The notes: a model not told the origin generated them from the sequence alone. A stretch of 64,000 bases of DNA from Pleomorphovibrio marinus (GCF_003347495.1 NZ_QCXY01000001.1:248001-312000), one strand, 5' to 3'. Positions 19,408 through 29,209 are shown, counted from the first letter of the stretch. Numbers and translations are program-made.

Positions 19408-22056
19408 GTGATTACACCAATAAGTTTCCCAAAAAACCTACTCCCAAAAGCTATTTTCCTTTTTTTGCTTAGCTATCTCTCCGGCTGTCAAAAACCGGAT
19501 CAGGAATCCACAGTCTTAAATGTCAATGTAGTAGATCCTCACCTGGAATTGCAATTGATGGCAGAGGATCCCGATATAGTTACACCGATAGGAATAGCCG
19601 TGGATGAGGCTGACAGAGTTTATGTATTGGAATCTCATACACACCTTCCCCCAAAGGAATACGAAGGGCCAAACCATGATATTATCAGGGTCTTCGAAGA
19701 TACAAATGGAGACGGGCTTTGGGATAGCAGTAAAATTTTTGCAGAAGGATTAGAGGAAGGCTTGAACATTGCCTTTTCCCCTGAAGGACATCTTTACGCC
19801 GTCACTTCAATGGAGGTTTGGAAATTCTATGATGAAGATGGGGATGGTATTAGTGAAAGGAAAGAAAAGCTGATAGAATTGGTGAAGCCTGAGCAGGTTT
19901 ATGCCCATGCAGCCATACTGAGCATAACTTTTGACACGGAGGGCTGGATGTATATTGGAAGGGGTAATACAGGGGGCGTGCATTGGGTGTTCAGAGGCAA
20001 GGACGGAACAGAGGTAAGCGGGTATGGAGACGGCGGAAATATTATGCGTGCCAAGTGGGATGGTTCTGAGCTGGAAGAATTCTCTACGGGGTACTGGAAT
20101 CCCTTTGACCTTAAATTTGACAACTATGGCAGGTTGCTGGTAGCGGACAATGATCCCGATAGCAGGGGACCAAACCGTCTTGTCCATGCAGTGAAAGGAG
20201 GGGATTTTGGGTACAAATCTTTATTTGGGGGTAGTGGTATCCATCCCTACCTGGCATGGGAAGGGGAATTACCCGGTACCCTGCCCATTGCTGTTCCACT
20301 TGGGGAGGCACCCTCAGGCTTGCTTAATGCCAATCTAGCTAATCTTCCAGAGGATTACCATGACGAAATGCTGTGTACCATATGGGAAGAAAGCCGCATC
20401 GTAAGAATAAATTTTAAAGATGAAGGACTATCTGTAAAGGGAAGTACCGAAATAATCCTGCAAGGCGATGAGAATTTTAGACCGGTGGCCTTTGCTACGG
20501 ACAGCAAGGGAACCATTTATTTTACCGACTGGGTACTTCGGTACTACCCCAACCATGGGAAAGGCAGGATTTGGAGCCTTAAGGCTAAAGATTCCACTCC
20601 GGTCCTCTCACGCAGAAAACCTTTTGAGGCACCCCTACCCCATTCGTCTGTGAAGCAGTTGGACGAAATGCTTTTTACCGACCAATCCTTTAATTCATTA
20701 AAAGAGGGGCTACATAGTGAGGATCCTTTTCAATTTCATGCTGCTGTTAGAGGGCTTGCCCAAGGGCAGTTTTCTAAGGAATTACTGTCTTTGACCGATC
20801 ATGAAAACGCTGCTGTTAGGCTAGGTGCGCTCTTGGCTTTCAGACAGATTGGCCATCCCGAAAAAGAAAGTGTTGCTAAAAGGTTGCTGAATGATGAATC
20901 CGAAGAGGTGGTTCGTATGACCATGATCTGGATAGGGAGGGATGGCATGGAGGCACTTTTGCCCTCTCTATTGTCCATTATAGCAACTAAGGAGCTCTCC
21001 ACGGAGCTCTTTGAAACCTATCTTGAAACTGTAAAACTTCTACAACCAGAATTTATCCAGGCTTTCCAAACCAAAGAAAGTAGCAGTTCCAAAAATTTAC
21101 CCAGAAACCTTCCCAAGGGGTTCATTACTGAAATCATTGAACAACACTCTAACCCCGTTTCGGTAAGAGCCATGGCTATAAAATACCTGGATAATCCCTC
21201 CGAGCACAAGGAAATGCTTATCGCGCTTTTAAAAAGTGGAGAGGAGCCGATTAAATTAGAGGTAATTAGGTCACTTTCTCAGGTTTCTGATCCTGGAATT
21301 GGGGACTTATTAGGGGAAATGGCCATCCAACCCCAGCATTCCACACTACTCAGGGCGGAGGCCCTGTTGGCCTTGGCCAGGCAACCTTTCGATCAGTGGC
21401 AAAAAATCACTCCCTTGCTCAAGGCTCAAGATCAAAACATAAGCATAGAAGCGGCGCGACTTCTAAAGAACCATACCTCAAAGGAACCTGTAAAAACGGC
21501 CTTGCGGGAAACACTGGAAGATGGAAATGCATGTGAGGATGAAGTACTGAGGCAACAGCTCTTGCTGGCTTTACATCGCGAGGTAGGCGAAAGGCCAGAT
21601 CCGGGCCAAATAGAGCAATGGCAACAACTGCTAGATGAAGAAGGGGATGCCCAAAGAGGGAGAAGGGTCTTTTTCTCCAATGACGCCTTATGCTCCTCTT
21701 GTCATGCCATAGAGGGGCGTGGTGGGGATTTAGGCCCTGACCTGAGCAATGTGGGAAAATCCAAGGACAGAAGGGGGCTTATTAGTTCCCTGTTGCTACC
21801 CTCTCAAGAAATCAGCCCTGAATGGCAAGGCTGGTTTATACAGATGAAGGATGGCACCTCACTTTCCGGCCGACAAATAGACGTAGGAGATAATGACATA
21901 AAATTATATACCGAATCGGATGGATTTATAGATGTCCAGAAGGAGGATGTAGAAGACTATGGGATTTTGGAAAGTTCCCTGATGCCGGAGGGCTTGGAAA
22001 AAAGGTTGACCAACCATGACCTTATAGACCTTTTGGCCTTTTTGGAGAGCCTGTAG
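19408..22056 (+). CDS. PVC-type heme-binding CxxCH lipoprotein with beta-propeller and HEAT repeats
   Basis: An 882-residue protein that starts with GTG at 19408 and has a lipobox (LSYLSGC). The first half is a membrane-bound-dehydrogenase-type beta-propeller (PIGIAVDEADRVYVLESHT, EDTNGDGLWD, VADNDPDSRGPN). The middle, about 430-720, is helical with HEAT-like repeats. A cytochrome c domain follows, with Cys762-Ser-Ser-Cys765-His766 in the heme motif and a distal LLLPSQEISPEW stretch. This architecture is typical of Planctomycetota and marine Bacteroidota sugar-degrading loci and is thought to carry electrons in the periplasm. It is co-transcribed with the Tat-exported TIM-barrel protein, suggesting oxidation of the same sugar (inference). 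Confidence 0.9.
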   Translation: MITPISFPKNLLPKAIFLFLLSYLSGCQKPDQESTVLNVNVVDPHLELQLMAEDPDIVTPIGIAVDEADRVYVLESHTHLPPKEYEGPNHDIIRVFEDTNGDGLWDSSKIFAEGLEEGLNIAFSPEGHLYAVTSMEVWKFYDEDGDGISERKEKLIELVKPEQVYAHAAILSITFDTEGWMYIGRGNTGGVHWVFRGKDGTEVSGYGDGGNIMRAKWDGSELEEFSTGYWNPFDLKFDNYGRLLVADNDPDSRGPNRLVHAVKGGDFGYKSLFGGSGIHPYLAWEGELPGTLPIAVPLGEAPSGLLNANLANLPEDYHDEMLCTIWEESRIVRINFKDEGLSVKGSTEIILQGDENFRPVAFATDSKGTIYFTDWVLRYYPNHGKGRIWSLKAKDSTPVLSRRKPFEAPLPHSSVKQLDEMLFTDQSFNSLKEGLHSEDPFQFHAAVRGLAQGQFSKELLSLTDHENAAVRLGALLAFRQIGHPEKESVAKRLLNDESEEVVRMTMIWIGRDGMEALLPSLLSIIATKELSTELFETYLETVKLLQPEFIQAFQTKESSSSKNLPRNLPKGFITEIIEQHSNPVSVRAMAIKYLDNPSEHKEMLIALLKSGEEPIKLEVIRSLSQVSDPGIGDLLGEMAIQPQHSTLLRAEALLALARQPFDQWQKITPLLKAQDQNISIEAARLLKNHTSKEPVKTALRETLEDGNACEDEVLRQQLLLALHREVGERPDPGQIEQWQQLLDEEGDAQRGRRVFFSNDALCSSCHAIEGRGGDLGPDLSNVGKSKDRRGLISSLLLPSQEISPEWQGWFIQMKDGTSLSGRQIDVGDNDIKLYTESDGFIDVQKEDVEDYGILESSLMPEGLEKRLTNHDLIDLLAFLESL

Positions 22057-22061
22057 GAAAA

Positions 22062-22643
22062 TCAACTCAGGTTTTCCAGATTAGTTTTGAGAATTTTTAT
22101 GGCGATGGACAGCAGTATGATCCCGAAAATTCTCCTCAGTACATCCAATCCGGTCTTGCCTAGTTTTCTTTCCAACCAATTGGTGCTCTTAAGAACAATG
22201 TAGATAATAATCAGGTTGAGGATGATTCCTACCGCTATATTTGATTGGCTGTATTCGGACTTGAGCGTTAGAATGGTAGTAAGTGTGCCCGCCCCGGCAA
22301 TCAAAGGAAAGGCAATAGGTACGATTGAAGTACTCGTGGCTCCTGCCTCCGGGTCGGGTTTGAAAATTTCTATACCCAGAATCATCTCTGCACCCAGGGC
22401 AAAAATGATCAGGGCACCTGCAATGGCAAAATCCTCCACCCCTATGCCAAAAAGGCTTAAAATGGACCTGCCGACTATTAAAAACAATACCATCAGCAAG
22501 CCTGCGGCAATAGTTGCTTTTTCAGATTGAATGTGCCCCACTTTTTTTCTGAGATTGATTATGATAGGCACAGAACCTAAAATATCGATAACGGAAAAAA
22601 GTATTAGAGTGACCGAAATTACTTCCTTAAAATCAAACATCAT
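22062..22643 (-). CDS. MarC-family integral membrane protein
   Basis: A 193-residue membrane protein with about six membrane segments, of the MarC/NAAT family. Family segments are DILGSVPIIINL near the N-terminus, LFGIGVEDFAIAGALIIFALG in the centre and AFPLIAGAGTLTTILTL. The frame is open further upstream to 22757, but the ATG at 22643 (or the adjacent one at 22640) is chosen: it gives the normal length, and a -7 element lies just upstream. MarC proteins have no firm function; some were proposed to carry amino acids. The gene ends 5 bp from the stop of the heme lipoprotein, tail to tail. Confidence 0.88.
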   Translation of the reverse strand: MMFDFKEVISVTLILFSVIDILGSVPIIINLRKKVGHIQSEKATIAAGLLMVLFLIVGRSILSLFGIGVEDFAIAGALIIFALGAEMILGIEIFKPDPEAGATSTSIVPIAFPLIAGAGTLTTILTLKSEYSQSNIAVGIILNLIIIYIVLKSTNWLERKLGKTGLDVLRRIFGIILLSIAIKILKTNLENLS

Positions 22644-22657
22644 TGTGTTTTTTAGCA

Positions 22658-22665
22658 CAAAATTA
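22658..22665 (-). promoter_or_regulatory. candidate -7 promoter element of the MarC gene (TAATTTTG)
   Basis: On the minus strand TAATTTTG fits TAnnTTTG. It lies 14 bp before the ATG at 22643, which supports that start. No clear -33 TTG was seen. Confidence 0.4.
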
Positions 22666-23094
22666 ACCTCTTGTATCCTAAATATCTTCTTTCGAAAATA
22701 AAAAACTTGCAGGGATATACTAGTACCAACTCCTTCCATTTCTAAATTATCCCCCAATTTAAAGGTGGAACTTAAAAACAGGAAGGAAATATCGATAAAA
22801 TCACGTCAAAAACACTTAAAAAAACATATATGTTCGTAAAATAGTAATAAAAACAATTTAGGTTTTAAAAGCGATCATTTTGTTATCAAATCCAATTTTA
22901 TTATTTTGAAAAAATAAAACATTTATGTAAAAATTATCTTACTATTATAAGCATAATTGTTTATCATTCATTAACTTAGCAGACTAGACTGAAGCGGGTA
23001 CCATCACCCAAAGTTTTATCTGCTTTATTCTTCGAATAATACATGAAAAAGTGTTGTTCGTTGTTAAAAGGAACAGTTTGAATCTCTCAAGATT
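22666..23094. other. AT-rich divergent intergenic region
   Basis: About 430 bases between the MarC gene (minus) and the gene at 23095 (plus). The part around 22780-22980 is strongly AT-rich. No gene, long repeat or RNA structure was recognised. It must carry the promoter of the gene at 23095. Confidence 0.5.
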
Positions 23095-23709
23095 ATGAAT
23101 TTAGCAATTTTAGGAGGAACTAATTTGGCAACTGCCTTGGGCAATAAGTTCATTGCACGGGGTATGAATGTTGAATTTGGGGTCCGGGAAGGTTTCAACA
23201 CTAGGCAGGTAGCATGGAAAATCCTGAAAATGCAGAAGCAAAACCTTTTAAGTTTCAAACAAGCCATTGAGAAGGCTGATGTCATATTTTTATGCTGCGA
23301 CAATGAATTCTTGGAATCCATATGCTCCCATCTCAAGGAAAAATCTACTCATGGTAAATTGGTCATTGACTGCACCAATGGACAGTGGGATCCTGACTTA
23401 GGCTGCAATACCACCTTTATCCAAAATGCCACCAATCACCCTAGAGTATATAAGGCCTTTAATAATTTGGGGCTGGAGTACCCAAAGTCCGACCCTCTGG
23501 CATTGGTAAAAGAAACCTATTTTTGTGGGGACGGCATTGAAGACCGGTTTTTGCTAAAGCGCTTGATAGAGTTGATCGGATTTAAAGCTATTGATGCTGG
23601 CAAACTTAAGAATGCTAGGCTTCTGGAGGCCGTATATCACCTCAGAAGAGAAATCGCTCTGGTAAGAAATGGGGAAGGTGATTTGCACTTTACCCTAATG
23701 TCCATGTAA
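23095..23709 (+). CDS. NAD(P)-binding Rossmann protein, F420-dependent NADP reductase-like
   Basis: A 204-residue protein with an N-terminal Rossmann fold. The dinucleotide loop is GGTNLATALGNKF, close to the NADP-binding loop of F420:NADP oxidoreductase (PF03807). The second half (ADVIFLCCDNEFLESI, LVIDCTNGQW, YKAFNNLG) follows the same family. Cofactor F420 is not expected in this phylum, so the enzyme probably uses NADP(H) for an unknown reduction. It has no Rossmann arginine pair that I can identify. The gene stands alone. Confidence 0.8.
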   Translation: MNLAILGGTNLATALGNKFIARGMNVEFGVREGFNTRQVAWKILKMQKQNLLSFKQAIEKADVIFLCCDNEFLESICSHLKEKSTHGKLVIDCTNGQWDPDLGCNTTFIQNATNHPRVYKAFNNLGLEYPKSDPLALVKETYFCGDGIEDRFLLKRLIELIGFKAIDAGKLKNARLLEAVYHLRREIALVRNGEGDLHFTLMSM

Positions 23710-23862
23710 TCCTGCTCCATTTTCGGAATATTGCCTTCTTAGTACGAGATTTCCCTCCCAATCGCGGTATTATTTTTGTGTGATTTGACATCTGAATTAT
23801 CCCTTATCCGTTATAAGGAGATGGCTGGGTATCATGCACAAAAAAAACCGCCGAAGGAACAA

Positions 23863-26835
23863 ATGAAAAAAGCTATCTATGTATTGTTCTTAGTAATAAC
23901 AGTCTTTTTGTTGGCACTGGTTATTTTGCCTTTTTTGTTTAAGGACAAAATCGTTGAAAGGGTAGACCGAGAACTTCAATCCAGCATCAACGCAGAGGTG
24001 TATTATGATGTGGATAAAATAGGACTAAGTGTATTCAAGAGGTTCCCCCATATATCTCTCACCTTAGGAGATTTTGGCATTAGGGGCAATGCTCCCTTTG
24101 AAAATGACACTTTGGTTCATGTTGGCAATTTCCAAGTGGACTTCCATCTCTGGTCGGTAATTTTTGATGAGTATCCAGAACTTTCTGGCCTACACTTGAA
24201 GGATGGTGAAATATATGTAAAGGTGCTACCGGACGGTTTGGCCAATTATGACATTACCTATCCTTCCGAAGAACCTAGTGATCTTGCTGAACCTTCCAAC
24301 TTCAAACTCGGAATTAATTTAATAGAAATTGATAATCTCAGTTTTGTGTACGATGATAGGGAAATGGATTTTTTTCTCGCCTTAGCTGAAATGGATTTAG
24401 AAGGTAGCGGCGACTTCACACTTTCCGTTTACGATTTATTTGCAAGAGGGGGAGGCAAACTCGTACAGTTGGACTACGAAGATGTCAACTACTTGAGTCA
24501 AAAAGATTTTACCTTGGATAGCCGGATACATGTGGACCTTGACGATATGCTATTTGGGTTTGAAGATGCAGTGTTTTCTCTCAATGAATTTGGAATGAAT
24601 CTGGAAGGTAGCATTGGGCTTCCAGAAGAGGGCATTGCATTTGATTTAAACTTTTCCGCGGAGGATAATAGTTTCAAGAGCATCCTTTCCCTGGTACCGG
24701 GGATTTATACTGAATCTTTTGCGGGATTAAGAACATCCGGAGAAATGGACGTGAAAGGTTTCTTTCGAGGGCTTTATAGTGAAGATTCTTTTCCTTCTTT
24801 TCAACTTGCTTTGGTAGTAGAGGAAGGGATGTTTCAGTATCCTGACCTCCCTCGCCCGGTTCAACATGTTAATTTGAACCTTTTAGTGGATAATCCTAGT
24901 GGCATCATTGAAGAGACCAGCATCGATCTTTCCACATTTAACCTTAGCTTCGGGGACCAACCCCTTTCGGGGAGGTTTCTTCTTAAAAACCTCGTTACCT
25001 ATGACATGGATGGTCAGCTAGTTGGGAGGTTAAATTTAGAAGAACTTACCTCCATTTTTCCGGTTGAGGGAATTACTGTTAGGGGTGATTTGGCTGTAGA
25101 CGCAAAGGCTTCAGGAAGATATGACACCATTGCAAACGTCATTCCTATGATTTCGGCAGATGTGGGATTGGCAAACGGTTTCCTGAAAAGCAGTGATTAC
25201 CCCGCTGCCATTGAAAACATCAATTTCCAGAGCAAAATCTCCAATCCAACTGGCAACATGAACGACTTTAGCCTGAACGTACCTCAGTTTGGCCTTTCCA
25301 TGGAGGGGGAACCCCTAGAGGGCAGGCTGTCCGTCAGTGATTTTGACAAAATAATTTGGGATCTTTCCTTACACGGTGGGCTTGACTTGGGAAAGGTCGT
25401 TGCAATATTTCCTATGGAGGACGTGATCTTGGAAGGAATAATTAAGGCAGACATCGATTCCAAGGGCAGTTACGCCGATGTGGAGGCCAACCGCTATGAC
25501 AGGATCAGCACCTCCGGGGACCTCGCCATCACTGATTTTTACTATGCTGACAAAGATCTCCCACAGGGCATACGTATCCGAAACGCTACATCGGATTTTT
25601 CCCCTTCCTCTATAAACTTAACTCGCTTTGATGCCAGGTTTGGGGAAAGCCCGGTTTCAGCCACAGGAAGCTTATCCAATTACATGAATTATATGTTTGC
25701 CGGTGGAACTGAGGTGCTGAAAGGAAATCTTGATCTTCAATCCAGCAGGTTCAATGTAAACGAATGGTTAGTGAGCGGTGGGGAAACTTCAGCGGATACT
25801 GGAAGTTTAGAGGTTATCTCCTTGCCAAGAACCATTGATTTCACCATGAAGGTGCAGGCAGATGAAGTACTATATGATAACCTCGTCCTGAAAAATGCCA
25901 GAGGCACAATGACGCTAAATGACGGTGTACTGGCATTTAGCAACTTTGGCACGAAAGCCTTGGGAGGTGATTTTGCCTTCAATGGTTCTTATGACAGTAG
26001 GGATATCAGCCAACCACTCTTCGATTTCACCTTTGATGTGAAAGCCCTGAGCATCCAGGAGTCTTTCAAAACCTTTAATACTGTCCAAACACTTGCTCCT
26101 ATAGCCCAGCACCTTACCGGTAATTTCACCACTAAGTTTTCCCTTTCTGGCTTGCTTGGACAGGATATGATGCCTGTATTATCTAGTTTGGACGGAAAGG
26201 GTTTGATTAACCTTGCAGAGACCTCCATAAGAGATAGTCAATTGATACGTGGTATTACTAGTATAAGTAGGCTCAATGACACAGGCACCATCAATCTTAG
26301 GCCCTTTACGTTGAGGCTGGACATTGAGGACGGGATGCTGATGGTCCCTCCCTTTGATGTTAGGCTTTGGGATTATCCAACCAATATTCAAGGGAGTACC
26401 GGTTTTAATGGATCCATCAATTATTTGGTTTCCATGCAGGTACCTGCAGAAAAACTGGGCAGCAGTATAAATAATCTCGTATCGGGTATCACGGGAAGTG
26501 ACCTTAAAGGTACAATGATCCCCTTGGCATTTAACATAGGTGGCACCTATAGCAGTCCAAGAATAGGGTTGGCATCTGGAGAAAACCTGGAATCCTACCT
26601 GACCAATATGTTACGGTCTAGGGCTAGCACTGCGGCAACAAAAATACAAGAAGATTTAACTGCTGAGTTTAAGGCTAAAGAGGACAGCGTTAGGCAGGAA
26701 CTTCGACAAAGAGCGGAAGTGGCCAAGGATTCGGTAAGAAATGAGGCTGAAAGAATGGTGGATCAGGGCAAAGAAAGAGCGGTGGAAGAAGTAAGGGGTT
26801 TGCTTAGAGGACTAAGCCGTGGCAAAAACAAATAG
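23863..26835 (+). CDS. AsmA-like inner-membrane-anchored periplasmic protein
   Basis: A 990-residue protein. The ATG at 23863 is preferred to longer open starts because AAGGA lies just upstream and because MKKAIYVLFLVITVFLLALV gives a clean N-terminal membrane anchor. The long periplasmic part has the AsmA/TamB-like pattern of short beta strands in groove-forming repeats, with segments such as PHISLTLGDFGIRG and the C-terminal AsmA block DGMLMVPPFDVRLWDYP. The end is a charged coiled coil (QELRQRAEVAKDSVRNEAER) followed by a basic tail. Relatives are proposed to move phospholipids between the two membranes. The gene is monocistronic, with a convergent neighbour 6 bp away. Confidence 0.88.
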   Translation: MKKAIYVLFLVITVFLLALVILPFLFKDKIVERVDRELQSSINAEVYYDVDKIGLSVFKRFPHISLTLGDFGIRGNAPFENDTLVHVGNFQVDFHLWSVIFDEYPELSGLHLKDGEIYVKVLPDGLANYDITYPSEEPSDLAEPSNFKLGINLIEIDNLSFVYDDREMDFFLALAEMDLEGSGDFTLSVYDLFARGGGKLVQLDYEDVNYLSQKDFTLDSRIHVDLDDMLFGFEDAVFSLNEFGMNLEGSIGLPEEGIAFDLNFSAEDNSFKSILSLVPGIYTESFAGLRTSGEMDVKGFFRGLYSEDSFPSFQLALVVEEGMFQYPDLPRPVQHVNLNLLVDNPSGIIEETSIDLSTFNLSFGDQPLSGRFLLKNLVTYDMDGQLVGRLNLEELTSIFPVEGITVRGDLAVDAKASGRYDTIANVIPMISADVGLANGFLKSSDYPAAIENINFQSKISNPTGNMNDFSLNVPQFGLSMEGEPLEGRLSVSDFDKIIWDLSLHGGLDLGKVVAIFPMEDVILEGIIKADIDSKGSYADVEANRYDRISTSGDLAITDFYYADKDLPQGIRIRNATSDFSPSSINLTRFDARFGESPVSATGSLSNYMNYMFAGGTEVLKGNLDLQSSRFNVNEWLVSGGETSADTGSLEVISLPRTIDFTMKVQADEVLYDNLVLKNARGTMTLNDGVLAFSNFGTKALGGDFAFNGSYDSRDISQPLFDFTFDVKALSIQESFKTFNTVQTLAPIAQHLTGNFTTKFSLSGLLGQDMMPVLSSLDGKGLINLAETSIRDSQLIRGITSISRLNDTGTINLRPFTLRLDIEDGMLMVPPFDVRLWDYPTNIQGSTGFNGSINYLVSMQVPAEKLGSSINNLVSGITGSDLKGTMIPLAFNIGGTYSSPRIGLASGENLESYLTNMLRSRASTAATKIQEDLTAEFKAKEDSVRQELRQRAEVAKDSVRNEAERMVDQGKERAVEEVRGLLRGLSRGKNK

Positions 26836-26841
26836 TGGATT

Positions 26842-27762
26842 TTACATCCATTCTAGCACAAAATACCAAATTGCAAGGGTGATTGCCGAAAGGGGGATCC
26901 CTATTCCCACCAGGAGGGACGCCAGCTTGGGTTTTAAATTGAAATTGGTAGCAATTATGGAAGACGTGATCATGGGAGCCATAGCGGCTTCCATGACACT
27001 TACCCTGAATATTAGGCCTTCATCCCCTCTTTTTTCGAGAATAAACCCATAAAGCAGGAAAATGATTAATGGCGCTAAAATAAGTTTGTGCCCAAGACCT
27101 ATCCATAAAAACCTGTCCTTAACATCCTGTAGCTTTACCTTGAGTTGCATGCCTACTGCTATCAGGGCAATTGGGGTTAAGGTGGAGGAAAAACTTTCCA
27201 GGATAGTCAAAAATGCCCCTGATATTTCAACTTGCGCCACATTCAACAATACTGCACACAAGAAAAACAGGAATGGAGGGAATAACAGCATGCGTTTAGA
27301 AATATCTCTTTTTCGCATCCTTTCTGCCCCAAATAGAGAAGCCACTATTATTGCCAAGCTACTTACCACAATAAAGGAACCCGGCTGATCTGCCAGGATT
27401 GCAAGCTTAAGCCCTTCTGTCCCGTAAAGAGCCTCAATAACCGGGTAACCCACAAAACCAGTATTGGAAAGTCCCCCACAAACTATCAGACATCCGATTG
27501 TGCTTCTTTCCCATCCATATTTTTTTCCTAGGTTGGCAAATAGTAGCCAGGTAAAGGGGAATACGACCCAGGCCACTAAAACCGGCATTAACAAAGATAA
27601 ACTAAGCTGTAACTTGGAAATGTGGAGCAAGGAAATGGCCGGAAGTACCACATAAATCAAATAGGCATTAAGGGTTCTAGGGGCATTCTCGGGAAAATCT
27701 TTGACCTTCCTGAGAAGGATGCCTATAACCATACATAGAACTATCAGTAAAATATTGACCAT
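26842..27762 (-). CDS. AEC-family transporter
   Basis: A 306-residue inner-membrane protein with about ten membrane segments, of the auxin efflux carrier (AEC, PF03547) family. It starts MVNILLIVLCMVIGILLRK with a typical AEC first segment. Other family features are NTGFVGYPVIEALYG and the pair of discontinuous helices around ALIAVGMQLKVK. Bacterial members carry malate, malonate or other small organic acids. No neighbouring enzyme suggests the substrate. It is convergent with the AsmA-like gene. Confidence 0.9.
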   Translation of the reverse strand: MVNILLIVLCMVIGILLRKVKDFPENAPRTLNAYLIYVVLPAISLLHISKLQLSLSLLMPVLVAWVVFPFTWLLFANLGKKYGWERSTIGCLIVCGGLSNTGFVGYPVIEALYGTEGLKLAILADQPGSFIVVSSLAIIVASLFGAERMRKRDISKRMLLFPPFLFFLCAVLLNVAQVEISGAFLTILESFSSTLTPIALIAVGMQLKVKLQDVKDRFLWIGLGHKLILAPLIIFLLYGFILEKRGDEGLIFRVSVMEAAMAPMITSSIIATNFNLKPKLASLLVGIGIPLSAITLAIWYFVLEWM

Positions 27763-27965
27763 CCCAAAATATTAGTAAGGGACAAAACTAGACAAAATAA
27801 CCAAGCCAAACCAATGCCACAAGCAAGGTTACGGCAAAAACTGAATTTTAAATTGCTGGATAAATGGAGTGGTAATCCAATAAAAAGTTCGTTCCCACTA
27901 TGGCAACGAAACCTTAACTATCACTTCATCATTTATTTACATTGACAGGGTATCTTGTCGACATT

Positions 27966-28199
27966 ATGGAAAAAGTTACACCCTTTATGTTTCAAAACCA
28001 GGCATTTGTGCTTATGTCACAACTTCCCCCAATTCAATCACAATGGATGGAACTGCTTGTGCCGCAAAATGAATTTTTGGGATTTGACATTGGGAAAAAC
28101 GTCTTCGTTAAGGGCTTAGCTTACAGCACCTACGAATATTGGATGGCTTCCCTTAATCTTTCGACTTCCGGAACCAATAAAACCTGCCTGGAGATTTAG
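27966..28199 (+). CDS. small hypothetical protein
   Basis: A 77-residue frame from the ATG at 27966; an upstream TTG at 27942 is also open. The composition looks like a real soluble protein (WMELLVPQNEFLGFDIGKN). It fills the space up to 3 bp before the stop of the convergent gene at 28203. I recognise no family, and it has one weak start context. Confidence 0.45.
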   Translation: MEKVTPFMFQNQAFVLMSQLPPIQSQWMELLVPQNEFLGFDIGKNVFVKGLAYSTYEYWMASLNLSTSGTNKTCLEI

Positions 28200-28202
28200 C
28201 AC

Positions 28203-28580
28203 TTAAAAATACCCGAAATGCTTTCGCTTTTCCTCAAAGTAATTCGTTAATTGTGGATAAATGAGACTTTCGGCTTGCGGAATTCCTGATATGGTAACGC
28301 TCATTGCTCCCATTTCATTTTTTGGATGATGTAATTCCAATCGTTCTATTAAGAGGATAATTTCTTGAAGGTTCAACGGTTCCTTTACCTTTCCGGGGTC
28401 AAGCTTGTAATCGTTACCGTAAAAATCCACCACTTCAAAATGGATATATCCATCCAGCGCATTGGCATAGAGACTTATTTGATCTCCCCATTGACTTTCC
28501 GGATAGGTCAGTTTTACGATAAGGGCACCAGGACCAACACCTTCAAAATAAGTGATGGGTCGAAAATCAAAATCAATCAT
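28203..28580 (-). CDS. hypothetical protein of 125 residues
   Basis: A 125-residue soluble protein, rich in acidic and aromatic residues, with no signal peptide or membrane segment (starts MIDFDFRPITYFEGVGPG). It reads as an alpha/beta protein with a C-terminal helical tail (YFEEKRKHFGYF). I do not recognise a family. The codon usage looks like that of its neighbours. The divergent gene at 28733 begins 150 bp away. Confidence 0.65.
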   Translation of the reverse strand: MIDFDFRPITYFEGVGPGALIVKLTYPESQWGDQISLYANALDGYIHFEVVDFYGNDYKLDPGKVKEPLNLQEIILLIERLELHHPKNEMGAMSVTISGIPQAESLIYPQLTNYFEEKRKHFGYF

Positions 28581-28732
28581 GCTGCAAATTTAACGAGAAT
28601 TGTCCACTCATACATTTTTTGTATCTGCTAAATAAAAAAAACGCCTTATCTGTTAGTTGATTTTGAAGTTTTAACGAATTAAAGTAATTTTACATGTTAT
28701 ATTCCTGCTTCTGAGCAAATTTTAAATCAGGT

Positions 28733-29095
28733 TTGAAAAAATTAAGAAAAATATTGCCCTACATCAGTCACGCATTTATGGGATTAATCCTGTTGATGCT
28801 GGCAAACAGCATATTTTTCTATCATGAACATGATCTTGATTCAGGAGAGACCATTCGGCACGCTCACCCTTATTTGTCTGAAGAGGATGAGCAAAAACGT
28901 GATCACTCTGAAAATGAATTAATTCTATTAGACCTTATCAGCCACGCTCAATATTTTCTCCCTGATAGGGTAGATTTTCAGGAGTTTGAGGTCTTTGAAC
29001 TCAACGAAGTGTTAAATGAAGTCTCCCAAGACTTAGAATGGTCGGACTGTGACTCCATCGTTTCCCTCAGGGCGCCCCCTTTCAATTTTTCTTGA
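28733..29095 (+). CDS. small His-rich membrane-anchored protein next to a TonB receptor
   Basis: A 120-residue protein started at TTG (28733). The N-terminus has one membrane segment (HAFMGLILLMLANSIFFY). A periplasmic His-rich stretch follows (YHEHDLDSGETIRHAHPY), then an acidic helical tail with one cysteine (WSDCDS). Similar short proteins with a His-x-His-x-leucine-Asp-Asp/Ser-Gly pattern are found directly in front of TonB receptors thought to import zinc or other metals. Here too a TonB receptor follows. A metal-related role is therefore likely (inference). I do not know a named family. Confidence 0.65.
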   Translation: MKKLRKILPYISHAFMGLILLMLANSIFFYHEHDLDSGETIRHAHPYLSEEDEQKRDHSENELILLDLISHAQYFLPDRVDFQEFEVFELNEVLNEVSQDLEWSDCDSIVSLRAPPFNFS

Positions 29096-29103
29096 TTACC
29101 CCC

Positions 29104-29170
29104 TACTTACCATACTATTAAGTTCCCAATATCTTATTGGAATTAAGATGTCAATGGGCAATGGTAAGTA
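29104..29170 (+). promoter_or_regulatory. structured spacer between the His-rich gene and the TonB receptor
   Basis: TACTTACCAT (29104-29113) and ATGGTAAGTA (29161-29170) form a perfect 10-bp inverted repeat with a 47-base interior. The interior holds two overlapping smaller palindromes: CCAATA-TCT-TATTGG (29126-29140) and ATCTTA/TAAGAT (29131-29149). This may be an RNA structure that controls the receptor, or a protein-binding site. There is no T-run after the last arm, so it is not a plain terminator. Confidence 0.5.
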
Positions 29171-29209
29171 TGAAAAAAACTTTGTTTCTTCAGCAACTAT
29201 TGAAATTTA

